Below, piece by piece: positions 50,700 to 60,767 of a stretch of DNA of 64,000 nucleotides. Position 1 is the stretch's first letter; each line of letters starts with the position of its first letter. The position numbers and the translations under genes are program-made. The stretch spans positions 1,426,001-1,490,000 of the forward strand of contig NZ_JAIGNL010000001.1 of assembly GCF_019711395.1 (NCBI RefSeq). Reading direction: 5' to 3'. The DNA is from Qipengyuania xiapuensis. GTDB lineage: Bacteria; Pseudomonadota; Alphaproteobacteria; Sphingomonadales; Sphingomonadaceae. The notes under the pieces were generated by a model. That model saw only the letters and a program-made list of their open reading frames with translations. It was not told where the DNA came from and did no database searches.

Positions 50700-53105
50700 T
50701 CAGTCGCCGGCCAGTTCTACCTCTTCAGGCTTCACATAGGTGTCGAACCAGTCGATCATTTCAGCGAGCGTGTGGAGCACGCTCTCGCTGCCGCGATAGC
50801 CGTGGCTCTCGTGCGGGAGCATGACCAGTCTGGCAGTACCGCCCGTGCCCTTGATCGCTGCGAACATGCGTTCGGACTGCTGCGGGAAGGTACCCGAGTT
50901 GTTGTCCTTCTCGCCGTGGATCAGCAGCATCGGCTCGTTGATCTTGTTCGCCGCCATGAAGGGCGAAAGCTTGTAGTAGGTTTCCGGCGTGTCCCAGAAG
51001 ATCCGGCGTTCGGACTGGAAACCGAAGGGCGTGAGCGTGCGGTTGTACGCGCCCGAACGCGCGATCCCGGCGCGGAAGATGTCGCTCTGCGCCAAGAGGT
51101 GCGCGGTCATGAATGCGCCGTAGCTGTGGCCGCCCACGCCGACACGTTCGCCGTCACCGAAGCCGCGTCGGACGCTCTCGTCCACTGCGGCCTGCGCCGA
51201 GGCGACGATCTGCTCGATGAAGGTGTCGTTCACCGTCTCGGGATCGTCACCGATGACCGGCATCGCGGCGCGGTCCATCACGGCATAGCCCTGCATCAGG
51301 AAGAAGAGGTGCGAATAGCCACCCACGCGGGTGAAGCGGTAGTTGGAATCGCGCACCTGGCCTGCCGTTGCCGCGTCGTTGAACTCGCGCGGATAGGCCC
51401 AGACGACCACGGGCAGCTTGTCGCCCTCCTTGTAGCTCGGCGGGAGATAGAGCGTCGCGGTGAGGTCTACCCCGTCGGAGCGCTTGTAGGTGATGAGCTC
51501 GCGCTCGATCCCGCTGAGTTCGGGGTGGGGGTCCTTGAAGTCGGTGACGAAACGGGCATCGCCTGCCTCATGAAGGCGGAAGTTGCCGGGGTTCGTCGGG
51601 CTCTCGTAATAGGTGAGGAAGCTCGAGGCATCGTCGTTGGTCAGACCGACGACATATTCGAAGTTCTCGCCCGAGTTGCGCCAGATCTCGCTTGTCTCGG
51701 TCGTGACCAGATCGAAGCGGCGCAGGAACGGGCGATAGCCCTCGGGCGTCGCGCCCATGCCGCTCATGGTCAGTTGGCCGTCGTCCACCTTGGCGACGTA
51801 GTATCCGGCATCGTTCGGCACCGTGATCGGATTGCCCGGATCGGCATAGACATCCTGGTAGTTGCGGATGTTGAGCATGCGGGCCGGATCGCTGCCGGTC
51901 ACATCGACCAGTGTCTGGCGCACTTCGCGGGTGTCGCGGTCATAGTCGACAACGATCAGGTCGTCGCTGTCCTCCAGACCGATCCATCCAGAATACCGGT
52001 CTTCCAGCTTGGCAATTTCGCGAGGGGCACCATCGAAGGGCGCCGCAAGCGTATAGACCGCATCGCGGACATCGGTTTCGACGCGCGGATCACCACCGTC
52101 CTGAGCCTCTGCCCAGACGAGAAGCGCATCTTCGTTGGGGTGCCATCCCACGGAGCGCCGTCCGGTCGGAACGCCCTGCACGGGCAGGTTGTCGGCCAGA
52201 GGCTGCTCGGCAATCGTCTGCACGAGCTTGCCGTCAGTCGTGTAAACGGCCGTCGTTGTCGGGAAACGATAGTAGGGAACCTGGTAGGAGAACGGTTTCT
52301 CCAGCCAGCTCGCAAGCAGGTATTTGCCGTCGGGCGAGGGTGCGATGCCGGTGTAGATGCGCGGCGGCAGGATCGTCGTGCCTTTGCCGTTGCGGAGATC
52401 GAACAGGCGGGGTTCGCTGGTTACGAGCCATTCGAAGAGGCGTTCGTCATAGGCATCCTTCAGCAGGTCCTGATAGGTCCGCGTCTGGGCCTCTTCACCG
52501 CCGGTTGCGTCCTGGATGGCGGGGCCGACGGGGGTCAGGCTCTCTACAGGCTTGGCGCCTCGGCCCTCGGGGATGGCGAGCGCCAGCAGCTTGCCGTCGG
52601 GCATCCAGCGAGGTTCGGCAAAGATCGCGTTGATCCCATCGCGCATCAGCGTGGTGACTTCGCCGGTCTCCACGTCGAGGACCATGAGCGCCATGCCGTC
52701 GGCCAGCGTGTTGGTGAAGGCGATCTTGCTTCCGTCGGGCGCCCAGTTGATGTCCGAGATGTCTGCATTGGCAGGAAGCGCAACTCGGCGGGTTTCACCG
52801 CTCGCGACGTCTTGCAGCATGAGGCCCACGACATTGCGCGGGTTGTGGCGATCGTTGGTCGCTGCATCGAGGCGCAGGCCGGCGAGCCGTTCCATCGGCT
52901 TCGCGAGCTCCGAAACCGGAGGCAGCGCTTCGCTCTCCATCAGCAGCATGGTGGACCCGTCTGGTGAGAGCGAAACCCCAGGGGAGGGCGCGCGCGTCAC
53001 AATGTCGGCAATAGCGGCCGGCGGCGTGTCATAGGTCGATTGTGCGGCGAGCGGTGCGGCAATGGTCGCCGCGGCAAGCGCTGCGATGCTGGCGAAAGTC
53101 TTCAT
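50700..53105 (-). CDS. Prolyl oligopeptidase family serine peptidase (S9)
   Basis: An 801-aa exported peptidase. Sec signal MKTFASIAALAAATIAAPLA(AQS). N-terminal beta-propeller with repeated 'SPDG'-type blades (SPGVSLSPDGSTMLL, NWAPDGSKIAF). C-terminal alpha/beta hydrolase with the nucleophile in GVGGHSYGAFMTAHLLA, Asp in LLIHGEKDNNSGTFP and His in LPHESHGYRG. Likely periplasmic or outer-membrane peptide hydrolysis, dipeptidyl-peptidase IV-like. Alone, with its own start region next to cysK. Confidence 0.94.
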   Translation of the reverse strand: MKTFASIAALAAATIAAPLAAQSTYDTPPAAIADIVTRAPSPGVSLSPDGSTMLLMESEALPPVSELAKPMERLAGLRLDAATNDRHNPRNVVGLMLQDVASGETRRVALPANADISDINWAPDGSKIAFTNTLADGMALMVLDVETGEVTTLMRDGINAIFAEPRWMPDGKLLALAIPEGRGAKPVESLTPVGPAIQDATGGEEAQTRTYQDLLKDAYDERLFEWLVTSEPRLFDLRNGKGTTILPPRIYTGIAPSPDGKYLLASWLEKPFSYQVPYYRFPTTTAVYTTDGKLVQTIAEQPLADNLPVQGVPTGRRSVGWHPNEDALLVWAEAQDGGDPRVETDVRDAVYTLAAPFDGAPREIAKLEDRYSGWIGLEDSDDLIVVDYDRDTREVRQTLVDVTGSDPARMLNIRNYQDVYADPGNPITVPNDAGYYVAKVDDGQLTMSGMGATPEGYRPFLRRFDLVTTETSEIWRNSGENFEYVVGLTNDDASSFLTYYESPTNPGNFRLHEAGDARFVTDFKDPHPELSGIERELITYKRSDGVDLTATLYLPPSYKEGDKLPVVVWAYPREFNDAATAGQVRDSNYRFTRVGGYSHLFFLMQGYAVMDRAAMPVIGDDPETVNDTFIEQIVASAQAAVDESVRRGFGDGERVGVGGHSYGAFMTAHLLAQSDIFRAGIARSGAYNRTLTPFGFQSERRIFWDTPETYYKLSPFMAANKINEPMLLIHGEKDNNSGTFPQQSERMFAAIKGTGGTARLVMLPHESHGYRGSESVLHTLAEMIDWFDTYVKPEEVELAGD

Positions 53106-53210
53106 AAAAGGCAGTCCCTCCCTGTTCGCGTATTCCCAATGGGTTAGCGCGAGGTGGGGGGAACTGCCAATGCCTTCGTGGTGAGGGGTAAGCCCTTCGT
53201 GGAAAAGCGC

Positions 53211-54131
53211 TTATTCAGTGGGCAGGAAGTCCGGCACCGAGAGATAGCGCTCGCCCGTGTCGTAATTGAACCCGAGCACGCGGCTGCCTGCATCGAGCTC
53301 GGGCAGTTTCTTCGCGATGGCCGCGAGGGTCGCACCGCTGGAGATGCCGACCAGCAGGCCTTCCTTGGCAGCGCAGCGACGTGCCCATTCCTTGGCATCT
53401 TCGGGCTCGACCTGGATCGCGCCGTCAATGGCCTGAGTGTGGAGGTTTTCCGGTACGAAGCCTGCGCCGATGCCCTGGATCGGGTGAGGGCCGGGCTGCC
53501 CGCCGCTGATGACGGGTGAAAGTGTGGGCTCGACGGCATAGGCCTTCATGCCGGACCACGTTTCCTTCAGGACCTCTGCGCAGCCTGTAAGGTGGCCGCC
53601 GGTGCCAACGCCGGTGATCATCACGTCGATCGGGCTGTCGGCGAAATCGGCGAGGATTTCCTTGGCCGTGGTACGCTTGTGGACTTCGAAGTTCGACGGG
53701 TTGTCGAACTGGCTTGGCATCCATGCGCCATCTATCTGGTCGACGAGCTCTTCGGCCCGCTGGATCGCGCCCTTCATGCCGCCTTCCTTGGGCGTCAGGT
53801 CGAAGGTCGCACCATAGGCAAGCATCAGGCGGCGACGTTCGAGGCTCATGCTTTCCGGCATCACGAGGATGAGCTTGTAGCCCTTAACCGCTGCCGCCAT
53901 TGCGAGGCCGATACCGGTGTTGCCGCTGGTCGGCTCCACGATGGTCCCACCGGGCTTCAGCTTGCCGGCTTTCTCGGCATCCTCGACCATGGCGAGGCCG
54001 ATGCGGTCCTTGATCGAACCGCCCGGATTGGCGCGCTCGCTCTTCACCCAGACCTCGTGGTCGGGAAACAGGCGCGAGAGGCGGATGTGGGGTGTGCCGC
54101 CGATGGTTTCGAGGACGGACTGGGCTTTCAT
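53211..54131 (-). CDS. cysK: Cysteine synthase A
   Basis: O-acetylserine sulfhydrylase (PLP). A 306-aa protein. PLP Lys in [18 protein letters not shown], phosphate cup and loop [15 protein letters not shown] and [18 protein letters not shown], and late [10 protein letters not shown]. Start overlaps the MFS gene stop by 4 nt, so the pair is cotranscribed. Confidence 0.95.
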   Translation of the reverse strand: MKAQSVLETIGGTPHIRLSRLFPDHEVWVKSERANPGGSIKDRIGLAMVEDAEKAGKLKPGGTIVEPTSGNTGIGLAMAAAVKGYKLILVMPESMSLERRRLMLAYGATFDLTPKEGGMKGAIQRAEELVDQIDGAWMPSQFDNPSNFEVHKRTTAKEILADFADSPIDVMITGVGTGGHLTGCAEVLKETWSGMKAYAVEPTLSPVISGGQPGPHPIQGIGAGFVPENLHTQAIDGAIQVEPEDAKEWARRCAAKEGLLVGISSGATLAAIAKKLPELDAGSRVLGFNYDTGERYLSVPDFLPTE

Positions 54132-55438
54132 GGCATCTGCTCCTGCAGCTTTTCTTCCGGGGTTGGTTCTAGCAATTCATCAGGCGGGTCGAAGGTCCGC
54201 GTAGTGCGCAGGACCGGGAACAACCGGCTCCACAAGGCAACCGTCGCGATCGCCCCGGCACCGCCGCTGACCACGGCTGCTACGGGACCTATCGCATAGG
54301 CGAGGCTGCCGGAAAAGAAGTCGCCGAATTCATTCGAGGCGCTGATAGTCAGCAAGCTGACGGAAGAAACGCGTCCACGCTTCTCGTCCGGGGTATGCAG
54401 CTGGATCAGCGACTGGCGGATATAGACGCTGAACATGTCCGCCGCGCCCACGATGAACAGCATTGCGAGGCTGAGCGGCATCGAAGTCGAGAAACCGAAG
54501 ACGATCGTGGCGAGCCCGAAAAGTGCAACCGCCCAGAGCATCTTGGGACCGACATTGGTCTTCAGCGGCCTGAAGCTGAACCATAGCGCGGTCAGCGCGG
54601 CTCCGACAGCCGGTGCCATGGCCAATTGCGCGAGGCCCGTTTCTCCGACTTCCAGGATGTCGCGGGCGTAGACCGGAAAGAGCGCGGTGGCCCCGGCGAG
54701 GAATACGGCAAAGAGGTCGAGTGTGATGGCTCCGAGCACCATCTTGTTGCGCACCACGTAGCGCAGGCCCTCCACCATGGCATGGATCGGCCGCTGGTTC
54801 TGCGGGCGCGGTGGCTGGGGAACCTTGCCGATGAAGGAGAGCGCGGTGGCGGAAAAGAGGAACAGTCCGACCGCTGCGGCATAGGGCAGGGCGGGCACCA
54901 CTGCGTAGAGGTAGCCGCCGAGCGCGGGCCCGACGATCATGCCGACCTGCCACGAGATGCTTGAGAGCGCGATCGCGTTGGGCAGGATCGTTTTGGGCAC
55001 GAGGTTCGGCGCAAGGGCCGAGAATGCCGGCCCTGCAAAGGCGCGCGAGATACCCAGCAGAATGGCTACGCCGAAAATCCAGGTGAGCGAGATCGTCTCG
55101 CTCCAGGTCAGCCACGCGAGAATGCCTGCGCAAAGCAGCTGCAGCAGGACCATCAGGCGGCCGAGGTTGCGACGGTCGAAATGATCGGCGGCCCAGCCGG
55201 AGAACGGCGTCAGAATGAATAGCGGGACGAATTGGAGCAGGCCGATAAGTGCAAGCTGGCCCGAAGCCTCGCCCACGCTCATGCCGCCGTCGCGGGCGAT
55301 GTTGTAGGTCTGCCAGCCGATGATGAGCATCATCGCATATTGCGCGAGCGTCATCGTCAGGCGCGAAAGCCAGTAGGCGCGGAAATTCGGTATCCGCAGC
55401 GGCGATGTTTCGGCAGGTGTGTCGGCGGCGGAAGTCAC
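54128..55438 (-). CDS. MFS transporter, EntS/MFS_3-like exporter
   Basis: A 436-aa major facilitator with about twelve helices, starting in a short cytosolic N-terminus. The first half carries [20 protein letters not shown] (loop 2-3 motif A), and the second half [13 protein letters not shown]. Enterobactin-exporter type, but with no siderophore genes nearby the substrate is unknown. It is 4-nt coupled to cysK; why a cysteine-synthesis gene follows it is unclear, possibly a cysteine/metabolite exporter (speculative). Confidence 0.88.
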   Translation of the reverse strand: MTSAADTPAETSPLRIPNFRAYWLSRLTMTLAQYAMMLIIGWQTYNIARDGGMSVGEASGQLALIGLLQFVPLFILTPFSGWAADHFDRRNLGRLMVLLQLLCAGILAWLTWSETISLTWIFGVAILLGISRAFAGPAFSALAPNLVPKTILPNAIALSSISWQVGMIVGPALGGYLYAVVPALPYAAAVGLFLFSATALSFIGKVPQPPRPQNQRPIHAMVEGLRYVVRNKMVLGAITLDLFAVFLAGATALFPVYARDILEVGETGLAQLAMAPAVGAALTALWFSFRPLKTNVGPKMLWAVALFGLATIVFGFSTSMPLSLAMLFIVGAADMFSVYIRQSLIQLHTPDEKRGRVSSVSLLTISASNEFGDFFSGSLAYAIGPVAAVVSGGAGAIATVALWSRLFPVLRTTRTFDPPDELLEPTPEEKLQEQMP

Positions 55439-55512
55439 GCCAGACGCATGGCAGGCGCCCCTTCGCTTGTGAAGAGACGCCTGCTTTTGAATTCAGAACT
55501 GAATGTTGGCGA

Positions 55513-55851
55513 TCAGCGCATCTTGCGCAGGCGCGGATTGGGCTGGATCGTGTCGATCAGCGCCAGGAAGTCGTCCACGCGGATGATCCGTTCGAACTGG
55601 AAGCCCGCGCGATTGTCGCGGCACCAGATGCAGTAGGCCTCGATACGGCCAATGACCGGGAGGCGAACGACGATGCGCTCGCCGCGGTTCACGCCGTCGG
55701 CGTCATCGATCATGAAACCGTTGGCCGAAATGTTCGCGATATGCATGCGCATGTCGCCCTTGCCGAAGTGCTCGGCAATGACGGGATGGTCGACCGGATG
55801 GCGCGCCATGCGGCGCTGGTCGGTAACGCTGAGTTGTGCTCCGGCACTCAT
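55513..55851 (-). CDS. PilZ domain-containing protein
   Basis: A 112-aa protein, essentially one PilZ domain: the RxxxR-type start is QRRMARHPVDHPVIAEHF (RRMARH) and the second element is HIANISANGFMIDDADG (D/NxSxxG form, NISANG). These are the c-di-GMP binding motifs, so binding is plausible. Free-standing, with no motility gene nearby. Confidence 0.88.
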   Translation of the reverse strand: MSAGAQLSVTDQRRMARHPVDHPVIAEHFGKGDMRMHIANISANGFMIDDADGVNRGERIVVRLPVIGRIEAYCIWCRDNRAGFQFERIIRVDDFLALIDTIQPNPRLRKMR

Positions 55852-55935
55852 GCGACGTGAACCCTCTTGTTATTTCTCTATGACCCGCTCCCTAATCGCC
55901 CAGAAAGGCTGATAAATGGTAAACCGGCGGGTCAC

Positions 55936-55968
55936 TTTTCCCGCGGGGAGGGTCTCCCGCGAGGAAAA
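55936..55968 (-). terminator. Terminator directly after tyrS
   Basis: TTTTCC/GGAAAA with inner GCGGG/CCCGC, starting at the base after the tyrS stop. Confidence 0.6.
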
Positions 55969-57198
55969 TCAGCGGCGCAGGATGCCGTGCTTCTTCTTGC
56001 CGAGAGAGAGCTTCACCTCGCCACCTTCTTCGATTTCGACGAGGTGACCAGGGTCCGAAACCGCTTCGCCGTCAAGCTTCACAGCGCCCTCGGCAAGCTT
56101 GCGCTTTGCCTCGCCGTTGGAGGCCGTGAAACCGATCGCGGTGAGCGCCGCGCCGATGCGCATGCCTTCCGCGCCGACCGAGAGTGTTGGCAGGTCTTCA
56201 CCGGCACCCCCGCCGGCAAAGGTTTCCGCTGCGGTCTTGGCCGCAGTCTCGGCGGCCTCGCGGCCACGCACGAGCGCGGTGACTTCGTTGGCGAGCACGG
56301 TCTTGGCATCATTGATCTGGGCGCCCTCGAGCGATTCGAGGCGTTCGATCTCTTCGAGCGGCAAGTCGGTGAAGAGGCGCAGGAAGCGGCCCACGTCGCG
56401 GTCGTCTACATTGCGCCAGTACTGCCAGAAATCGTAGCTCGGCAGCTGTGCTTCGTTGAGCCAGACCGCACCTGCAGCGGTCTTGCCCATCTTCGAACCG
56501 TCTGCCGTGGTAAGCAGCGGCGTGGTCAGGCCGAACAGCTCGCGTCCGTCCATGCGGCGGGCAAGCTCCATGCCGTTGACGATATTGCCCCACTGGTCGC
56601 TTCCACCCATCTGCAGGCGGCAGTCGTAACGCTGCGCCAGCTCGCGGAAATCGTAGGCCTGCAGGATCATGTAATTGAATTCGAGGAAGGTCAGCGGCTG
56701 TTCGCGGTCGAGGCGCAGCTTCACCGAATCGAAGGTCAGCATGCGGTTTACCGTGAAGTGCGGGCCGACATCGCGCAGCAGTTCGATGTAGCCGAGTTGG
56801 CTCAGCCATTCGTCATTGTTGACCATGACTGCATCGGTCGGGCCGTCGCCGAAGGTGAGGAGGCGTTCGAACACCTCGCGAATACCCGCGATGTTCGCAT
56901 CGATATCCGCATCCGTGAGCATCTTGCGGCTTTCGTCCTTGCCGGACGGATCGCCCACCTTGGTCGTCCCGCCGCCCATGACCACGATCGGCTTGTGGCC
57001 GGCTTGCTGGAGGCGGCGCAGCATCATGATCTGGACCAGGCTTCCGACGTGAAGACTCGGCGCGGTCGCATCGAAACCGATATAGCCCGGCACGACCTGC
57101 CGCGCGGCAAGGGCGTCCAGTCCTTCCGCATCGGTAATCTGGTGGATATAGCCGCGCTCTTCGAGCAGACGCAGGAGTTCGGATTTGTAGGTGCTCAT
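55969..57198 (-). CDS. tyrS: Tyrosine--tRNA ligase
   Basis: Charges tRNA-Tyr. A 409-aa protein from the ATG at 57198 ([20 protein letters not shown]). HIGH-type LHVGSLVQI, tyrosine pocket [16 protein letters not shown]-type [11 protein letters not shown] (KMGKT) and a C-terminal S4 RNA-binding domain ([20 protein letters not shown]). The longer frame to 57255 would cross the start of the divergent DOMON-like gene. Confidence 0.97.
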   Translation of the reverse strand: MSTYKSELLRLLEERGYIHQITDAEGLDALAARQVVPGYIGFDATAPSLHVGSLVQIMMLRRLQQAGHKPIVVMGGGTTKVGDPSGKDESRKMLTDADIDANIAGIREVFERLLTFGDGPTDAVMVNNDEWLSQLGYIELLRDVGPHFTVNRMLTFDSVKLRLDREQPLTFLEFNYMILQAYDFRELAQRYDCRLQMGGSDQWGNIVNGMELARRMDGRELFGLTTPLLTTADGSKMGKTAAGAVWLNEAQLPSYDFWQYWRNVDDRDVGRFLRLFTDLPLEEIERLESLEGAQINDAKTVLANEVTALVRGREAAETAAKTAAETFAGGGAGEDLPTLSVGAEGMRIGAALTAIGFTASNGEAKRKLAEGAVKLDGEAVSDPGHLVEIEEGGEVKLSLGKKKHGILRR

Positions 57199-57230
57199 GA
57201 CGGAGCGCCCGCTAGCATGGGTATTTGTAA

Positions 57231-57773
57231 TTGGAAACGCATGAACTGAGCGCACACCGCGCCTATCCGCCGTTGATGGTCTCGGCGGTCCGCGCGAGCA
57301 TCATATCGCGCGACGAGAACTGGCTGCGCCTGCGCTGGCGGATCGAAGGCTCGGGCAAGCTCGTCGTGCCGCCGTTTGCAGGGCGGGGCAGGGCCGACGA
57401 ATTGTGGCGTACGACCTGTTTCGAGCTCTTCCTCAAGCCCGACGGGGGCGAGGCGTACAGCGAGTTCAACCTGTCACCTTCCGAGCGCTGGGCAGCTTAC
57501 GATTTCTCCTCGCGCCGTGACGGGATGGAGAATCGGCCCGCTCCGCGCGAGCCCGATTGCACGATGCGCCAGGGCAGCAGCTTTGCCATCTTCGATGCAG
57601 CCATCCCCGCCGCGGCGCTTCCCCGGAGCGATTGCGATGCAGGTCTGACCTGCGTTCTGGAGGAAGAAGGCGGCATCAAGAGCTTCTGGGCGCTATATCA
57701 CCCGCAAGACGAGCCCGATTTTCACGATCCCGCTTGCTTCACCGCGCGGCTTCCGGCACGCACAACCTCATGA
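57231..57773 (+). CDS. DOMON-like domain-containing protein
   Basis: A 180-aa protein starting at a TTG ([17 protein letters not shown]). Beta-sandwich features of the small DOMON-like group are visible: [16 protein letters not shown], then [34 protein letters not shown] and [19 protein letters not shown]. Members bind haem or sugar in related domains; here no ligand residue can be assigned. Its stop overlaps the DUF1343 gene start (ATGA), so the two are a coupled pair. Confidence 0.82.
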   Translation: METHELSAHRAYPPLMVSAVRASIISRDENWLRLRWRIEGSGKLVVPPFAGRGRADELWRTTCFELFLKPDGGEAYSEFNLSPSERWAAYDFSSRRDGMENRPAPREPDCTMRQGSSFAIFDAAIPAAALPRSDCDAGLTCVLEEEGGIKSFWALYHPQDEPDFHDPACFTARLPARTTS

Positions 57774-58972
57774 AATTCGGCATAGACCGCCTCCTCACCG
57801 AAGACGATCTGCGCGCACCGCTGGAAGGCCAGCGAGTATCGCTCATCGCTCATCCTGCTTCTGTCACCGCACAGCTCGATCACTCGCTCGACGCCCTCAT
57901 CGAAAAGGGCGTGAACGTGACCTCGGCCTTCGGACCGCAGCACGGCCTCAAGGGCGACAAGCAGGACAATATGGTCGAGACCGAGGACGAGACCGATCCC
58001 CGGTACAACATTCCGGTGTTCAGCCTGTATGGTGAAGTGCGCCGCCCGACCGGCCAGATGATGTCGAGCGCGGACGTGTTCATCTATGACCTTCAAGACC
58101 TCGGCTGCCGGATCTACACCTTCGTCACGACGCTGCTCTACCTGCTGCAGGAAGCCGAGAAATCGGGGAAATCCGTATGGGTACTGGACCGGCCCAATCC
58201 GGCAGGCGGCCCGGTCGAGGGAACCTTGCTGCTGCCAGGTCAGGAAAGCTTCGTGGGCGCCGCTCCGATGGTGATGCGTCACGGCATGACCATGGGCGAG
58301 ATGGGGCACTGGTTCGTCAAGCACTTCAATCTCGATGTCGATTACCGCGTGATCGAGATGGAGGGTTGGAAGCCCGGCAAGGCGCCGGGATACGGGTGGC
58401 CGCAAGACCGGGTCTGGATCAATCCAAGTCCGAATGCCGCGAGCCTCAACATGGCGCGGGCCTATGCCGGCACGGTCATGCTCGAAGGAACGACGCTGAG
58501 CGAGGGCAGGGGGACGACCCGCCCGCTCGAAGTCCTGTTCGGCGCCCCCGACATCGATGCGGGGGCCGTGCTGGCGGAGATGAAATCACTTGCTCCGGCA
58601 TGGCTACGCGGCTGCCATTTGCGCGAATGCTGGTTCGAACCGACTTTCCACAAGCACGCAGGAACGCTCTGTAACGGGCTGATGATCCACGCAGAAGGTC
58701 CGTTCTACGATCATCACGAATTCCAACCATGGCGCCTGCAAGCGCTCGCTTTCAAGGCAATTCGCAATCTTTATCCCGACTACGAGATCTGGCGCGATTT
58801 CCCCTACGAGTACGAGTTCGACCGGCTCGCGATCGACGTGATCAACGGCGGTCCGGCGCTACGCGAATGGGTGGACGACAGCGACGCAGAGGCCGGCGAT
58901 CTCGATGCCATTGCGAATGCTGACGAGCAGGCCTGGCGCGAGACCATCGCGCCGCATCTCATCTACGGTTGA
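57770..58972 (+). CDS. DUF1343 (NamZ-like) protein
   Basis: A 400-aa protein of the DUF1343 family, whose founding members are exo-beta-N-acetylmuramidases that clip MurNAc ends of peptidoglycan. Family landmarks: VSLIAHPASVT near the start, TSAFGPQHGLKGDKQDN at residues 51-67, IPVFSLYGE, FIYDLQDLGCRIYTF and VWVLDRPNPAGG. The usual acidic residue before His in the first motif (PEHG) is Gln here (PQHG, residue 57), so the activity may differ from classical NamZ. No signal peptide, so probably cytosolic; that points to muropeptide recycling. Confidence 0.86.
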   Translation: MKFGIDRLLTEDDLRAPLEGQRVSLIAHPASVTAQLDHSLDALIEKGVNVTSAFGPQHGLKGDKQDNMVETEDETDPRYNIPVFSLYGEVRRPTGQMMSSADVFIYDLQDLGCRIYTFVTTLLYLLQEAEKSGKSVWVLDRPNPAGGPVEGTLLLPGQESFVGAAPMVMRHGMTMGEMGHWFVKHFNLDVDYRVIEMEGWKPGKAPGYGWPQDRVWINPSPNAASLNMARAYAGTVMLEGTTLSEGRGTTRPLEVLFGAPDIDAGAVLAEMKSLAPAWLRGCHLRECWFEPTFHKHAGTLCNGLMIHAEGPFYDHHEFQPWRLQALAFKAIRNLYPDYEIWRDFPYEYEFDRLAIDVINGGPALREWVDDSDAEAGDLDAIANADEQAWRETIAPHLIYG

Positions 58973-58981
58973 GCGGAAGGC

Positions 58982-59365
58982 TTATTCGGCCGGAACGAGT
59001 TTCGGCTCGCCGGCGGGCTTTGGAAGCGGGCGGACATCGTCCGTATTCCCGCGCATCACTAGCACGCTGCACCCGTCGATCCGGTGGTCGACCGCGGCAA
59101 TCACCATGGGCTCCTCGGGCTTGCCGGTGTCATCCTCGAGTTCGGGCTGGCCGGTTTCCTCGCGCACCTCGCGGATACGGTCGCGGCAGTTCTCGTCCTC
59201 CGCGGTCGCCTCTTCGATGGTCTCCCAGCGGGAAGCGGGTTCTTCATAGGCGGGCATATCGAGCTTGCTGTGCGGCTCGGGCGGCGGAGCGTCCTGAGCG
59301 CTGGCGATACCAGATGCCAAACCGCCGCTAAGCACCGCGAAAGCGAAAAGTGACAGGTTTTTCAT
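58982..59365 (-). CDS. Secreted hypothetical protein
   Basis: A 127-aa exported protein with a Sec signal (MKNLSLFAFAVLSGGLASGI, ending near ASAQD). The mature part is acidic and Pro/Glu rich, with two Cys (DENCRDRIREV and DGCSVLVMRG) that could form a disulfide. No family recognised. It converges on the DUF1343 gene with 9 nt between stops. Confidence 0.7.
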   Translation of the reverse strand: MKNLSLFAFAVLSGGLASGIASAQDAPPPEPHSKLDMPAYEEPASRWETIEEATAEDENCRDRIREVREETGQPELEDDTGKPEEPMVIAAVDHRIDGCSVLVMRGNTDDVRPLPKPAGEPKLVPAE

Positions 59366-59430
59366 GGCATTCTCCCCAATACTTCGCCGAGACTAGGCCG
59401 GAGAGACTATACCGAGGATGAATGCCCGGC

Positions 59431-60612
59431 TCAGCCCTGCTTGCGGCTCAGCTCGCGCATGGCATCATCCAGCCCTTCGAGCGAGAGTGGATACATCCGG
59501 TCATTGACCAGCTGCTTCATCACCTTGGTCGATTGCGAATAGCCCCACTGCTTCTCGGGAACGGGGTTCAGCCAGACCGTGGCAGGATAGGTATTCACCA
59601 CCCGCTGCATCCAGGTTGCGCCGGCTTCCTCGTTCATATGCTCGACGCTGCCGCCGGGGTGGGTGATCTCGTAAGGGCTCATCGCCGCGTCACCGACGAA
59701 GACGACCTTGTAGTCGTGGCCGTATTTGTGGAGCACGTCCCAGGTCTTGGTGCGTTCCTGCCAGCGGCGGCGGTTGTCCTTCCAGACACCTTCGTAGAGG
59801 CAGTTGTGGAAGTAGAAGAATTCGAGGTTCTTGAACTCGCTGGTGGCCGCGCTGAACAGTTCCTCGGTGATCTTGATGAAGGGATCCATCGATCCGCCGA
59901 CATCGAGGAAGAGCAAGAGCTTGACCGCATTGTGCCGTTCGGGGCGCATGTGGATGTCGAGCCAGCCCTGCTTGGCGGTACCGTCGATCGTCGCGTCGAG
60001 ATCGAGCTCGTCCGCCGCACCTTCACGGGCGAAGCGGCGCAGGCGGCGCAGCGCCATCTTGATGTTGCGCGTGCCCAGTTCCTTGGTGTTGTCGAGGTTC
60101 TTGAACTCGCGTTTGTCCCAGACCTTGAGCGCGCGCTTGTGCTTGCTCTCGCCGCCGATCCGCACGCCTTCGGGATTGTAGCCCGAGTTGCCGAAGGGCG
60201 AGGTGCCACCGGTACCGATCCACTTGTTGCCGCCCTGATGGCGCTTTTCCTGCTCCTCGAGGCGCTTCTTCAGCGTCTCCATGATCTCGTCCCAGTCGCC
60301 CAGGCTCTTGATCGCCTCCATCTCCTCTTCGGAGAGGAATTTCTCGGCGACTGCCTTCAGCCAGTCCTCGGGAATGTCGACGGGGTTCTGCCCGTAATCG
60401 GTCAGGATGCCTTTGAAAACTTTCGAGAAGACCTGGTCGAAGCGGTCGATCAGGCCCTCGTCCTTCACGAAGGTCGCTCGGCTCAGGTAATAGAAGCTTT
60501 CCGGCGTCTGCTCGATAACCTCGCGATCGAGGGCTTCGAGCAGGGTGAGGTGCTCCTTGAAACTGGCGGGAATGCCCGCGGCGCGCAGCTCGTCTACGAA
60601 ATTGAAGAACAT
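59431..60612 (-). CDS. VWA domain-containing CoxE-like protein
   Basis: A 393-aa protein with the CoxE-like von Willebrand A domain: metal site in LFLDVGGSMDPFIK (DVGGS in place of DxSxS, typical for this branch) near residue 230, then FVGDAAMSPYEITHPGGS. The N-terminal half is helical (FFNFVDELRAAGIPASF). CoxE proteins act together with MoxR AAA ATPases in metal or cofactor insertion; here the MoxR gene lies about 1.6 kb upstream on the same strand with a chemotaxis-type gene on the other strand between them. Confidence 0.88.
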   Translation of the reverse strand: MFFNFVDELRAAGIPASFKEHLTLLEALDREVIEQTPESFYYLSRATFVKDEGLIDRFDQVFSKVFKGILTDYGQNPVDIPEDWLKAVAEKFLSEEEMEAIKSLGDWDEIMETLKKRLEEQEKRHQGGNKWIGTGGTSPFGNSGYNPEGVRIGGESKHKRALKVWDKREFKNLDNTKELGTRNIKMALRRLRRFAREGAADELDLDATIDGTAKQGWLDIHMRPERHNAVKLLLFLDVGGSMDPFIKITEELFSAATSEFKNLEFFYFHNCLYEGVWKDNRRRWQERTKTWDVLHKYGHDYKVVFVGDAAMSPYEITHPGGSVEHMNEEAGATWMQRVVNTYPATVWLNPVPEKQWGYSQSTKVMKQLVNDRMYPLSLEGLDDAMRELSRKQG

Positions 60613-60767
60613 GATCTCTGCCTAGGGAAAAGCGATGCCGTAGGCCAGTGGCAAAACGCAACTGGAGGCGAGGTTCGCATTTTGTAGATTTTCGCCAGTC
60701 TTAATTCGCTGATAACCATTTTCTCCTAGTGACCGGCGTGCAAAAGACCAAAAAGGGGTCAGCACAT

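Noticed and set aside
50667-52967. A 766-codon open frame antisense to the S9 peptidase gene
   Set aside because: Shadow of a gene whose catalytic motifs are intact; no recognisable domain.
53106-53210. Repeated CCTTCGTGG in front of the S9 peptidase gene
   Set aside because: Only two short copies with no symmetry to any promoter; likely chance in GC-rich sequence.
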